Positions 27,132-36,366 of a DNA stretch of 64,000 nt are shown one piece after another. The notes under the pieces are model-generated. The model searched no databases. It saw only the letters and a list, made by a program, of their open reading frames with translations, and had not been told where the DNA came from. The position numbers and the translations under genes are program-made. This DNA comes from Pseudomonas putida (GTDB taxonomy: Bacteria > Pseudomonadota > Gammaproteobacteria > Pseudomonadales > Pseudomonadaceae). Numbering within the stretch: position 1 is the first letter of the stretch; the number at the start of each line of letters is the position of its first letter. The stretch is taken from assembly GCF_003228315.1 (NCBI RefSeq), contig NZ_CP029693.1:1054001-1118000 (forward strand), read 5' to 3'.

Positions 27132-27223
27132 TGTGGGAGCGGGCTTGCCCGCGATGACGGTGGATCAACCGACATCAATGTTGAATGTGCAGCCGCCATC
27201 GCGGGCAAGCCCGCTCCCACAGG
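27132..27223. repeat. REP pair (GTGGGAGCGGGCTTGCCCGCGA type)
   Basis: TGTGGGAGCGGGCTTGCCCG and its near-perfect inverse enclose a spacer of about 45 bases, between the convergent GT39-like and HlyD-like genes. Confidence 0.92.
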
Positions 27224-27225
27224 GT

Positions 27226-28191
27226 TCAGTGGTGTATTTCAGATTGGCGGGCTTCCTGGACGGTCACAGTGGCGGTAGTGCCCGCCCGCAACTTGTCCTT
27301 GCCGGCATAGTCATCATCGATCTTGATCCGCACCGGCACCCGCTGCGCCAGTTTGACCCAGGTGTAGCTGGGGTTGATGTTCGCCAGTAACCGCCCGCCG
27401 GGCAGGTTTTCCCGGTCGGCGATGGCAAAGGCGATGCTCTGCACGGTGCCGCCAAAGCGTTCGCCACTCATCAACTCGATGTTGACCCGGTCGCCCTCGC
27501 CTATTCGCGGCAGCTTGGTTTCTTCGAAGTAACCGCTGACATAGAAACTATCGCTGTCCACCAGCGCCACCAACGGTCCGCCCGCCGTGGCGTAGTCGCC
27601 CTGCCGGGTCAACAGATTGGTGACGTAACCGCTGACCGGCGATTCGACCCGGGTACGCTCCAGATCGTGCTCGGCCTCGGCCAGTGCGGCTACGGCCAGT
27701 TGCACGTTGGCCTGGGCAAACCCCAGGTTGGCCTGATTGCGCAACAGATCGGCCTGAGCCACCGACACGTCGGTACTGGATTTTTCCCACTCTTCGCCGG
27801 AGATCGCCGAGCGTTCCTTGAGGGTTCGGCGACGGCGCTCCTCGCTCTGACGCTGGCGCAGCAACGCCTGGCTGGCGACGATGGTGGCTTCCGATTGGCC
27901 AAGCGCGGCCTTCGCTACTTCCACCGAACGTTTGGCGTGGTCCACGGCCAGGGCATACCGCGAGGGGTCGATTTCCAGCAGCAACTGGCCCTTGTCCACG
28001 TGCTGATTGTCTTGCACGCCGAGATTGACGATGCGCCCCGCGACATCGGCGGACAACGTCACCACATCGGCCCGCACCCGCGCATCCCGGGTCCAGGGGG
28101 CACGGGTGTAGTGTTCCCAGGCAAACCAGCCGAGCACAAACGCCAGTGCCACCACCGCCAGTGTCGTGAGTTGGGCAAGGATCTTCTTCAA
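27226..28191 (-). CDS. HlyD/EmrA-type periplasmic adaptor (AaeA-like)
   Basis: A 321-residue membrane fusion protein with one N-terminal TM helix (LTTLAVVALAFVLGWFAWEHY). The lipoyl half-motifs are TLSADVAGRIVNLGVQDNQHVDKGQLLLEID and RVESPVSGYVTNLLTRQGDY; a coiled-coil hairpin lies between them, and the C-terminal barrel reads VKLAQRVPVRIKIDD. It is the third gene of a FUSC-DUF1656-HlyD set, the same order as E. coli aaeB/aaeX/aaeA for aromatic acid efflux. It starts 4 bases after the DUF1656 stop. Confidence 0.92.
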   Translation of the reverse strand: MKKILAQLTTLAVVALAFVLGWFAWEHYTRAPWTRDARVRADVVTLSADVAGRIVNLGVQDNQHVDKGQLLLEIDPSRYALAVDHAKRSVEVAKAALGQSEATIVASQALLRQRQSEERRRRTLKERSAISGEEWEKSSTDVSVAQADLLRNQANLGFAQANVQLAVAALAEAEHDLERTRVESPVSGYVTNLLTRQGDYATAGGPLVALVDSDSFYVSGYFEETKLPRIGEGDRVNIELMSGERFGGTVQSIAFAIADRENLPGGRLLANINPSYTWVKLAQRVPVRIKIDDDYAGKDKLRAGTTATVTVQEARQSEIHH

Positions 28192-28195
28192 GGCA

Positions 28196-28396
28196 TCAGG
28201 CTCCCATCACCAGAATCAGCGTCGCGCACACACAGGCGTACAAGGCACCTTCGAACAAGGCTTCATGCCAGACAAACTGCAACACGCCCAGGCGTCGCAG
28301 GATCCAGTCCAGCACCAGAAAAATCGGCAGGCCCAGCAGCAGCGCCTGAGCAATCGGCGGCAGGTAGACACCACCCAGTTCCAGATCAATGGGCAA
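28196..28396 (-). CDS. DUF1656 (AaeX/YtcA-like) small membrane protein
   Basis: A 66-residue protein with two hydrophobic helices (PPIAQALLLGLPIFLVLDWILRRLG and LFEGALYACVCATLILVM) and the family start MPIDLELGGVYLPP. It overlaps the FUSC gene by 11 bases and precedes the HlyD gene by 4, as in aae-type operons. Its role in the pump is not defined. Confidence 0.92.
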   Translation of the reverse strand: MPIDLELGGVYLPPIAQALLLGLPIFLVLDWILRRLGVLQFVWHEALFEGALYACVCATLILVMGA

Positions 28397-30524
28397 GGCT
28401 CGGGACTCCCTGTTGCGCCGAGGCGGGTTCGAAATGGCGACGGTGGCGTTCCAGGAACGACACCACGATCAGCAGTGCCACGCGCATGCGAAACACTGAC
28501 CACAACTGGTCATGGACGCTGGAATGCAGCGTATCGAGTTCATCGCCCAGCGCGTGCAGGTTGCCGAGCACGGCATCGACGTCAATGTCCGGCCGGCCGG
28601 CTACCAGTCGCCCGGTTTCGCGAACGGTGGTCGTTAGCCGGGTTTGCAACGTCGGGCTCAGCAGAACGTTGTTTTGTGATTGCTGCCGGAGCTGGTTCAA
28701 GGCGATGCCCAATGCCAGGCAGCCAAGACTGACTTGAAACAGATCCCGTGCGGCTTTGTCCGAAATCGCCGGCAACAGGCCGAGCATCATGGTCAGGCGG
28801 TCGACCATGCGGCTTTCGAAGGCAAACTGGTTTTGATCGGTGGGCGGGACTTTGAGCAAGGCGTAGACCTGCTCACAGTTTTCCTGGTGCAAACGACGAA
28901 TGCGCAACACTGGCCTGAAGGGGAAGATCAAGGCATACACACTCAACGCCAGAGTGGCAGCACAGACATAAGCGCCAGCAAATTCGAACCATTGGATCGC
29001 CGTGTTCTGCCCCAACCCGGTGTTCTGCGGCCCCAGCATCAACAAGGTAATCAGCCCCAGGCCGATCCCGGTACCGGTGGTGGGCGGGCTCGACAATCCC
29101 ACGGCGACCGCATACAGCAACGGTGCCAACACCAGGGCCAACAATTCGAAGTTGCTGATCATCGGCACCAGTGCGAACTGCAGAACCGCAGACGCCACCA
29201 GAGCGATTCCCAAGCCCCTGGCAAAGCTCTGGGCGGCCATCAACGGTCGGGGAAAAGTCGCCATCAGCGAGCACAGGATGCCGGTCACGATCATCCCGCC
29301 CCGGGCGCCATCCCAGCCGGTCTCGATCCAGATCAGGCCCGCCACCATCAGCGCGCAATAGGCGCGAATGGCATTCATCGCCGCCAGGGTGAAATCCAGG
29401 TGCAGCGGGTTGGCCTGGCCGCGATACAGGCTGCTGGCCTTGCGTCCGCTCTGGATCGCATCGGCCAGTTCCAGGATGGTGTCCAGCTGCTGCAGCATGC
29501 GCGCCTGCTCCCAGCGCAGTGACCAGGACAGCGAACGCAAGGTGGGTTTCAAGGGTTCAGTCAACTGTTCCGCGCGGTAAGCCAGTGCGTCGAAACGCTG
29601 CTGCAAGGTGGTGAACTGGTGCCGCTGTTCGCTGGACAGCGCCCGCCCCTGTTGAGCCAGCGTGTCGAGAAACACCAGCTCTTCACTGAGCAACTGCTGG
29701 ATTTCCTCGGGAAGTTTGCCTTGCCAGCGTGCCAGCAACAGTTCGCGCTGGTGACGCAAGGCTGTCAGCCGCGCCGTCAGCAACAGCAATTGGTTGCCGA
29801 GCAATTGCACCAGATCGTCGGCACTGCGCAAACGCGGCGCGTCGTAATACAAATGCCGGCGTACGCCTTCCAGCGCACTGATCTGTCCCAGCAACTGCAT
29901 TTGCCGACGGTTGAAGTCCTCTTCGCTTTCCTCGGTGCGTATGACCGCGCAGGCATGGGTCGCCAGCAGCTTGATGACCTGATCGATCCGGGTGAAGTAA
30001 TCCTTGGCCACGGCCTCCGGGCGTGCGGTCAGTAAGCTGACGACACACACGCAGGCCACCGCCAGCAGCGTCTCGGTGACGCGGGTCACCGCCAGCAGGA
30101 AGGTACCGTCCTGATCCGGCACCGCCAACAACCCCACCACAACCGCCGTGTAGCCACTGAGCACAAACGCCTGAGAGCTGGTGTAGCGCAACAAGGTGCC
30201 GCCGGCGGTACAGAGCGCCAGCCACAGCGACAACGTAATAAGGAAAGGCACCGGCGCCTGGGGGAAGATCGCCATGATCGCTACTGCCACCGCCGCGCCC
30301 ACGGTGGTGCCGATCACCTGGCCGAAACTGCGGGCCAGAGCCATGCCGGCCAGCGGCTGACTGACGATGACAACGGCCATGATCGACCACTTGGGCTGGT
30401 CGAGGTCGAACAGGAAGGCCAGATACAGGGTCAGCAGGCCGGCGGTGATAGTTCTCAAGGCAAACAACAGCACACCGGGGCTGGGGTGGAGGATTGCCTT
30501 GAAGTAGTGCAGCAGCGCTTGCAT
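28386..30524 (-). CDS. FUSC-family inner-membrane efflux transporter (AaeB/FusC-like)
   Basis: A 712-residue protein with two blocks of about five TM helices each (residues about 15-170, LLFALRTITAGLLTLYLAFLFDLDQPKWSIMAVVIVSQP..., and about 365-510, AMNAIRAYCALMVAGLIWIETGWDGARGGMIVTGILCS...). Cytoplasmic helical regions follow each. The 'QPKWSIMAVVIVSQPLAGMALARSFGQVIGTTVGAAVAV' block is the FUSC signature. It works with the HlyD adaptor to expel aromatic or other organic acids in related systems. It is the first gene of the three; its 142-base leader separates it from the upstream toxin-like gene, which also runs leftward. The ribosome site is weak. Confidence 0.92.
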   Translation of the reverse strand: MQALLHYFKAILHPSPGVLLFALRTITAGLLTLYLAFLFDLDQPKWSIMAVVIVSQPLAGMALARSFGQVIGTTVGAAVAVAIMAIFPQAPVPFLITLSLWLALCTAGGTLLRYTSSQAFVLSGYTAVVVGLLAVPDQDGTFLLAVTRVTETLLAVACVCVVSLLTARPEAVAKDYFTRIDQVIKLLATHACAVIRTEESEEDFNRRQMQLLGQISALEGVRRHLYYDAPRLRSADDLVQLLGNQLLLLTARLTALRHQRELLLARWQGKLPEEIQQLLSEELVFLDTLAQQGRALSSEQRHQFTTLQQRFDALAYRAEQLTEPLKPTLRSLSWSLRWEQARMLQQLDTILELADAIQSGRKASSLYRGQANPLHLDFTLAAMNAIRAYCALMVAGLIWIETGWDGARGGMIVTGILCSLMATFPRPLMAAQSFARGLGIALVASAVLQFALVPMISNFELLALVLAPLLYAVAVGLSSPPTTGTGIGLGLITLLMLGPQNTGLGQNTAIQWFEFAGAYVCAATLALSVYALIFPFRPVLRIRRLHQENCEQVYALLKVPPTDQNQFAFESRMVDRLTMMLGLLPAISDKAARDLFQVSLGCLALGIALNQLRQQSQNNVLLSPTLQTRLTTTVRETGRLVAGRPDIDVDAVLGNLHALGDELDTLHSSVHDQLWSVFRMRVALLIVVSFLERHRRHFEPASAQQGVPSLAH

Positions 30525-30666
30525 GGGGACGCTCGTTGATTGTTATCCAACAAGCGTAGCCACTGCATGGGTCCGCCGGATCAGTTTTACTCCGGCGTGC
30601 TCGACTATCCGAGAGGTAAAGGGGCCGATGCACGACAATCTTCGCCAGTACTTCGACCCTCGAATT

Positions 30667-33600
30667 TCACTGGGGAAGCACGATGGGTGTATGAGTAGAG
30701 TTTTTGTTTTGAACAACGTTTTTTATCGGAAAAGGAACTTTCTCCACAAACGGAGTCGGAACGCTCTTTTCAATGGCCCGGCTCAATGCACTCGGATTGG
30801 GAATGAACTTGCCTGCTGGATCATAGGCCCCCAGTATGTTTGATCCCGGAATGTCTTGCGCATAGCTGATCTGGTACGGATTGGAACCCAGTCGAGCGCC
30901 AGTACCTGCCCTCCAGTTAGCATTTCTCAGCACATCTTCTCCATCAATCCCCCTGCCACCAATCAAATAGGTCCACCCGCCATTTTTCCCTCCATTATTG
31001 AAGGCCCCCATTCCACTAGTATCGTAATAACCGGACGCTTGCCCGCCGTTAGACTTAAACCCTTTGTCGAACACTTCCTGTGGTGAGCGCATATCTCCAC
31101 GCATTGCGAACCCACGATACACATAGCCATTTTTATGATTGCCAAAAAAAAGGACACGTGAACGATCCATGAGTCGCTGTGCAACCTGTGGTCCTTTGGC
31201 CAGTGACTTCAATCGTTCAACAAGAACATTGCCAGTGTGCTTCCTGTCGATTTTTTCCTGAATAATCCAGGGATTCCTGACCCTTGGCGCAATCCATCTT
31301 TCTATTCTGCTTACGCCTGGCAAAGCCGATGAAGCGCTGTGCCCATACTTTGGAAAATTTCTTGATATTTCTCTGGGGAAAACGTCGAACCTGAGGCGCT
31401 CGAGCACTTTACCTGCAATCCGGGAGTCCACGGCCTTGGAAAACACCTTCCCCAGTGTTTTCCCTATATATGGAGCAGCCACTTGGGCCACCATACCGAT
31501 GACCGCATTTGATTTATGTCGGGCCGACTCCAACGGATCGTCAACTAATTTGCCACGCAAATATTGAGTGGCTGAAGCACCAGCACCCATCAAGAAGGCA
31601 AAGGGCGCTGTAGGTGCGCCTGGCAATGCCAAAATAATTGCCCCTACTCTCAATGACTCGGACAATATATCCAGCATGCCATCAATAAAGCGTTCACCTG
31701 AAGTTGAGGTCATTGTGTCGATATCGGATTTTGCCTTGCTAACCACATTGTTATATACATCTTTAAAGGCATCATGATTTTCCCCATAAATATTAGGGCC
31801 ATCGCGCCGCCCAAAGACAATTGGCCTGTAAGGCCACTTGTAGTTTTCAAATGTTTTCACGGGATTCCAACTCCAAACAAAACGTCCCTGGCTGTATTTG
31901 AAGTCATCATCATCACGCCCCAACAAGGCTTTCAGGGGGATTCGATCTGACAGGGCGGCTCTTAAATCTGGACATTCCTCTATTGATTTTCCATCTTCTT
32001 CAAAGAGCTCAACAGGACTCTCGATGACTGACTCTTTTCCGCCCATAAAGACGAATAAACCATCACGAGCATTCTCACCGAGAATGCTCGTGGATAAAAA
32101 TACAGCATTTGACACATGAAATACGCTACTGAATTTCCCCTGAGTAATAGCGATCGGTCTTATCTGAATTTCACCCTTCAAGAATTTTTCGGCAATTTCC
32201 TTTCCTTTCTTCGAGACACCTTCGCCTTGAAGAAAGTCGGTGACCAGATGACGAAGCTTGAATTGAAAACTCTTCTTCCATAAATCGAAAGCCTCCGGTC
32301 GGGACAACACCTTCTCCGAGCGTTCTTTATAATCTTTCAGAAGCCTGTTGCTCTCCACTGCGCTCTTGAACCCATCGGTATATCCAGACGGCCAAAGCAC
32401 ATTTAAAGTTTCAAACGGCTCTATCCTTGTCTTATGCTGCCCCATCAACAAATCAGCCAATGTGAATTCTACATATCGCATTGTTTTATCTGGAGAAGCG
32501 TGTCGATTCTTACTTTCCGGGCGACTCAAAAAATATGACACGGTAAACCTGGTTTTATAGTTCACCTCGGACTTTAAATTAACAGGCAAGTCCGAGCCCG
32601 CGACGAAATCCTCTGTAAACGACACGACGAACAGTGCCGGATCCAAAACGGTTTGCAGTTCGACATAGTCCTTGATAAACAAATCCGCCGCCTGATTTAT
32701 CGTGACACCGGGAGCAATTTCTTCACCCGGCCCGATGGAGATTACGGCATCCAATTCACGTTGCCCTGCTTCAATGAGCCATTTTGCTGACGAATGTGCA
32801 GCTACTCCGCTTTCTGAAGTTTGAAAATTGGAAGACAGGCTCAAGTCATCCAGGCTTCGCTTATTTCTCACATTTGCAGTCAACGCCAAATCAGCGGCCG
32901 ATAGCGTCAGTGGGACGTCAGATGCGTTGACGGGATCGATCGCGGGCCCATCGACAAGGGCGGTATCTTCAGTATCGAGTGCCGCCAGCGTGGCAATTTC
33001 AGTAAGGTAATCCTGATACGTCAGGTTTTCGGTGCCAGATGCAGTCGACTTCAAAAGCACTTCAAGATCTTCAAGCAACTGTGGATCATCAAAGGGATCG
33101 GAATATTTGGATTGGCTGACCAGATGTACTACTTGCTCTGCGAAGTCTGGAAAATCCTCAAACAAGCTATCGATGCCCTCAACGATATGTTCATGAGCCA
33201 TCGTGGCTTCATCAGGTGCGGATTCAGGAGTGAATTCCACTCCTTGTAACGGATCAACCATTTCCTCTACTGCAGGTTCAAACCAATAGGCGTAAAAGTT
33301 GCTGACGGCCATATAAGCCGCGAAAGCACCGGCAGCACGACCCGGATGGCGCTCAAGCAACGCGCCCGCACTACTCCAGACCGCCGCGCCGTTGCTGACC
33401 AGGCTTGCGGCCATCCGCTGGAGCAAACGCTGTACCTGCTCCCTGACATCTTCCACAACGGGCAGCGGTCCGCTCAACAGTTCTGTTGTGGTTCGATAGA
33501 CCTCTACGAGGGGTTCCATCTCGATCACTACATCAGGCGCCTGAGCACTGGCGCTGTCCCACGGCACCAGATTGCGGGTAAACCATTCGTCCGCTTTGGC

Positions 33601-34887
33601 AATAGCGTGAGTGACCATGGTCAGCGGGTCGGCAGGGGTGGGATTTTGTTGTCCTCGAGCCGGGTCAAAAGGTGACACGTCAAAATAGTACGCACCGTTT
33701 TTCCAGGCACTGCCGCTGGTCTCTGGATCGGGCCTGCCGAATGAGTCGACGCTAGCGCCCGAGCGCGTTGCCCCAGCGGATTTCGCCGCATTGCTGACCA
33801 TCAAAAGAACATCAACGATGGACTTGGCAAGACTCTGGCGGTTACTCGCGACGTCCTCATAAGAGGCTGCATTGCGGTCAAAAGCCAGCATGGCCGACAG
33901 CGGCCAGGTGGAGTGATCACTCGACGGTACGGGACTGGCCTCAGCAGCCGTCGAGTTCATCGACGCTGACGGCCAGACCGGATGCCCTACCAGACTTTCC
34001 AGCCAACTGGGGCCAATCAGCCATTGCAGCCACGTCTGCCCTTCCTCTTCGGCGGGCTTTATCTGATCGCGAAGATCACTGACCTCCGCCATAAAACATG
34101 GCACCCAAGGCAACTGCCTTACATTGTCCTTTTCAAGCAGATGCATTAACTCATCCAACAGCGCGAGGGCATCTTTGGGAGTTGGGCGGACCTCAGACGC
34201 GTCTTCCAGCAGCAGCATGATGCTATCGAGTTCACCATCATTTGGACCTATGTATTGCCGGCCTTCAATGATCAGATTAACCAAGGATCTACAGTGAACA
34301 TCCGAAAGCAACTTGCCGTTCAGAATCAACTCGCGATGCAAAGCATTAGAACGCTTCAGCTTTGACTCGATGAGTTTCGCGAGCCCCTCGGGATTTTTTC
34401 CACTCAGAAACCTGATGTTTTCTCCCAACGCGGCCTGCCATTGGCTATCTGGCAAATGGCAAACCACATCGATTATTTCTTCCAGGCGATCTTCAGTCAG
34501 TGATCCAAGCGGCCGAATCGAACGGTACAGCCAATCCGCAAACTCCCCGGCCAATGCCTTGCACGGATCCCTTAGCAAAACACCACTTCTCAAAACCGCC
34601 ACAGCTCCCGATTCAGTCAGAGGTTGGGTGTTCATCTCTTTTATAAAAGAAGCCCAGCGACGATCAAGATCTGTCTGATCAATAAAATCCGTCTCTAGTG
34701 AACTGAATGTATTGCTCGAGAGTACGGGGGGTTGAATGTCTACGGCACCTAGACTACTCATGGTCTGAGAACTATTGCCGGTATGCTCGAGTGTGGCCGA
34801 GAGCGAGGTTTGCACAATTGATTCATTGGCAGGAAAAAATTTAGACGATGTCTGGCTTAAGCTCGATGTATTAATTGACGGGGACAC
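30667..34887 (-). CDS. Giant toxin-like protein with C-terminal ADP-ribosyltransferase-like domain
   Basis: About 1406 residues, no signal peptide. The Ser/Thr-rich N-terminal end is followed by a helical module (about residues 70-680) homologous to the first 830 residues of the protein at 46941-54182; shared blocks are HLPDSQWQAALGENI, SEVRPTPKDALALL and PGRAAGAFAAYMAVSNFYAYW. An exact furin-type site RNKR lies at 674-677. A dermonecrotic-toxin/membrane-targeting-like region follows, with a hydrophobic stretch (RVGAIILALPGAPTAPFAF, about 1079-1110). The end (about 1255-1350) resembles cholera/pertussis-type ADP-ribosyltransferases: YVYRGFAMRGDMRSPQEVF with Arg1258 and Arg1267, WTYLIGGRGIDGEDVL, and PYQISYAQDIPGSNILGAY. 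The usual catalytic Glu appears as Gln1339. The start is uncertain: GTG at 34887 (GGAAAG, 7-base spacing) is used; TTG at 34923 and ATG at 34761 are possible. The 3' half is AT-richer than its neighbours. Confidence 0.72.
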   Translation of the reverse strand: MSPSINTSSLSQTSSKFFPANESIVQTSLSATLEHTGNSSQTMSSLGAVDIQPPVLSSNTFSSLETDFIDQTDLDRRWASFIKEMNTQPLTESGAVAVLRSGVLLRDPCKALAGEFADWLYRSIRPLGSLTEDRLEEIIDVVCHLPDSQWQAALGENIRFLSGKNPEGLAKLIESKLKRSNALHRELILNGKLLSDVHCRSLVNLIIEGRQYIGPNDGELDSIMLLLEDASEVRPTPKDALALLDELMHLLEKDNVRQLPWVPCFMAEVSDLRDQIKPAEEEGQTWLQWLIGPSWLESLVGHPVWPSASMNSTAAEASPVPSSDHSTWPLSAMLAFDRNAASYEDVASNRQSLAKSIVDVLLMVSNAAKSAGATRSGASVDSFGRPDPETSGSAWKNGAYYFDVSPFDPARGQQNPTPADPLTMVTHAIAKADEWFTRNLVPWDSASAQAPDVVIEMEPLVEVYRTTTELLSGPLPVVEDVREQVQRLLQRMAASLVSNGAAVWSSAGALLERHPGRAAGAFAAYMAVSNFYAYWFEPAVEEMVDPLQGVEFTPESAPDEATMAHEHIVEGIDSLFEDFPDFAEQVVHLVSQSKYSDPFDDPQLLEDLEVLLKSTASGTENLTYQDYLTEIATLAALDTEDTALVDGPAIDPVNASDVPLTLSAADLALTANVRNKRSLDDLSLSSNFQTSESGVAAHSSAKWLIEAGQRELDAVISIGPGEEIAPGVTINQAADLFIKDYVELQTVLDPALFVVSFTEDFVAGSDLPVNLKSEVNYKTRFTVSYFLSRPESKNRHASPDKTMRYVEFTLADLLMGQHKTRIEPFETLNVLWPSGYTDGFKSAVESNRLLKDYKERSEKVLSRPEAFDLWKKSFQFKLRHLVTDFLQGEGVSKKGKEIAEKFLKGEIQIRPIAITQGKFSSVFHVSNAVFLSTSILGENARDGLFVFMGGKESVIESPVELFEEDGKSIEECPDLRAALSDRIPLKALLGRDDDDFKYSQGRFVWSWNPVKTFENYKWPYRPIVFGRRDGPNIYGENHDAFKDVYNNVVSKAKSDIDTMTSTSGERFIDGMLDILSESLRVGAIILALPGAPTAPFAFLMGAGASATQYLRGKLVDDPLESARHKSNAVIGMVAQVAAPYIGKTLGKVFSKAVDSRIAGKVLERLRFDVFPREISRNFPKYGHSASSALPGVSRIERWIAPRVRNPWIIQEKIDRKHTGNVLVERLKSLAKGPQVAQRLMDRSRVLFFGNHKNGYVYRGFAMRGDMRSPQEVFDKGFKSNGGQASGYYDTSGMGAFNNGGKNGGWTYLIGGRGIDGEDVLRNANWRAGTGARLGSNPYQISYAQDIPGSNILGAYDPAGKFIPNPSALSRAIEKSVPTPFVEKVPFPIKNVVQNKNSTHTPIVLPQ

Positions 34888-35081
34888 TGAACAACTTTCC
34901 GTTCTAACTGGTTTAATTTCCAAGCATGTGTGCCCGCCCCAAAAATATCTTGTAAAAAACGCCCCGACACTCCCTATACACGGCCTGTGACGCCAATATC
35001 CAGCCCACTGGAGTTTGACTCTCACCCCAGTCTGATCAAAGCTGACACTCTTTTGCGATTGCCCAAGCCTTCGGATTCTGC

Positions 35082-36137
35082 ATGCCCAATTCCCGCCGCT
35101 ACCTGCTTATCAGCCTCTGCGCCCTGTTTCTCGTTGGCCTTGCCTGGTTTTTCCTGCATAACTCGGCCCCGGTAGTGCCCGAGGCGATCAAGCGTGGTTA
35201 CAGCGAAGCCCTGACGGCGGCGCGCAACGGGCAACCGGGGGCTGCGCGGGTGCTGTACCAGCAGTTGGCGCGCCCGGACATTTCGCCCAAGCGTCGCGTC
35301 TGGCTGCATGCCGAGCTGCCCAATTACCCTAGCTCCGTGGCCCTGAAGCTGGCTGACGCGGATTTGCAGCACGAGGCACCTGAAGTTCGCATTGCGGCAA
35401 TCAAGAGCATCAGCGGCCTGGTGCCCAGCGGCAAACGCAGCCTGTTGCTGGGGCCGTTGCTCGATGACAGCGATCAGAATGTGCGGCTGGCGGCAGTCAA
35501 TGCACTTCTGGGACTGTCGCCAGACGATCTGGGCCTGTATTTCGGCCCACTGGAACAGGCCATCGATGCCTGGCAGCAAGTCCTGAAAAGCGCCCCTGAA
35601 AGCGCCGACAATCACTATCAGATGGCACGCCTGCATTTGCACAATGCCGAATTGAAAGAGGCGCAGCAGGAACTCGATAAAACCTTGCAACTGGCGCCGG
35701 ACAACCTGCCGGCGCTGGTAATGCAGATCGAGGTGCTGGACCGCCAGGGTCAAAGCGAAGCCGCCCGGGATTTGCTGGCCAGACAACTGAAGGCGCAGCC
35801 TGATTCCGCCTATTTGCAACATGCCCTGGGGCTCTGGTTGCTGCATCACGGGCAAAACGAATTCGCCCTGCTCGGCCTGTCCAAGGCCGTGGAACTGGAG
35901 CCGGACAACAAGGATTATCGCTATGACCTGGCCACCACCCTGCACGGTGAACAGGAACTTGAGGCGGCACAGAAGCAGTTGCAGGAAATCGTCCAGCGCC
36001 ACCCCAACGATCGCAAGGCGCGGGTACTGCTGATCAACTACTGGAAGGAAAGCGGGCAATTGCAGAACGTGCAGATTCTGCTGGCACAGCTTGAGCAGCA
36101 GAATCCTGACGATCCGGCCCTTCAACAGGGGCTCTAA
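35082..36137 (+). CDS. Membrane-anchored HEAT/TPR-repeat protein
   Basis: A 351-residue protein with one N-terminal helix (YLLISLCALFLVGLAWFFL) and no cleavage motif, so it is probably inner-membrane anchored with a periplasmic body. Residues about 90-150 read as HEAT-like repeats (EVRIAAIKSISGLV, NVRLAAVNALLGL). Residues about 160-345 are tetratricopeptide repeats (SADNHYQMARLHLHNAELKEAQQELDKTLQLAPDN and four more). Such proteins act as docking platforms; no specific partner is evident. It is divergent from the toxin-like gene, about 195 bases between starts. An immunity role is possible but unsupported. Confidence 0.85.
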   Translation: MPNSRRYLLISLCALFLVGLAWFFLHNSAPVVPEAIKRGYSEALTAARNGQPGAARVLYQQLARPDISPKRRVWLHAELPNYPSSVALKLADADLQHEAPEVRIAAIKSISGLVPSGKRSLLLGPLLDDSDQNVRLAAVNALLGLSPDDLGLYFGPLEQAIDAWQQVLKSAPESADNHYQMARLHLHNAELKEAQQELDKTLQLAPDNLPALVMQIEVLDRQGQSEAARDLLARQLKAQPDSAYLQHALGLWLLHHGQNEFALLGLSKAVELEPDNKDYRYDLATTLHGEQELEAAQKQLQEIVQRHPNDRKARVLLINYWKESGQLQNVQILLAQLEQQNPDDPALQQGL

Positions 36138-36140
36138 AAA

Positions 36141-36242
36141 CTGTAGGAGCGAGCCTGCTCGCGATGGTCGTGAACGATAACGCGGGAAACCTGATGCCCC
36201 GCGGCGTCCATGAGCGCATCGCGAGCAGGCTCGCTCCTACAG
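36141..36242. repeat. REP pair
   Basis: CTGTAGGAGCGAGCCTGCTC and its inverse around a spacer with GATGCCCCGCGGCGTCC, directly after the stop of the TPR gene. Confidence 0.92.
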
Positions 36243-36366
36243 GTCGGTAGACACATCCGGTACAAAAGTTTGAACGCTCATCTCGACCAAAGGTCAAGTG
36301 AACAGGCAGCCCATTCACGGCCCAAGCGCCTGCTGCCTCGTTCCCCTGATCAAGAGAGGGCATTTT

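Noticed and set aside
30523..30843. Short forward frame between the FUSC gene and toxin gene
   Set aside because: It covers a promoter and the antisense of the toxin end, with no ribosome site.
35082..36137. TPR protein as immunity protein for the divergent toxin
   Set aside because: It is on the opposite strand with its own promoter region, is a membrane-anchored repeat protein, and the toxin looks aimed at eukaryotes. Nothing specific supports the pairing.
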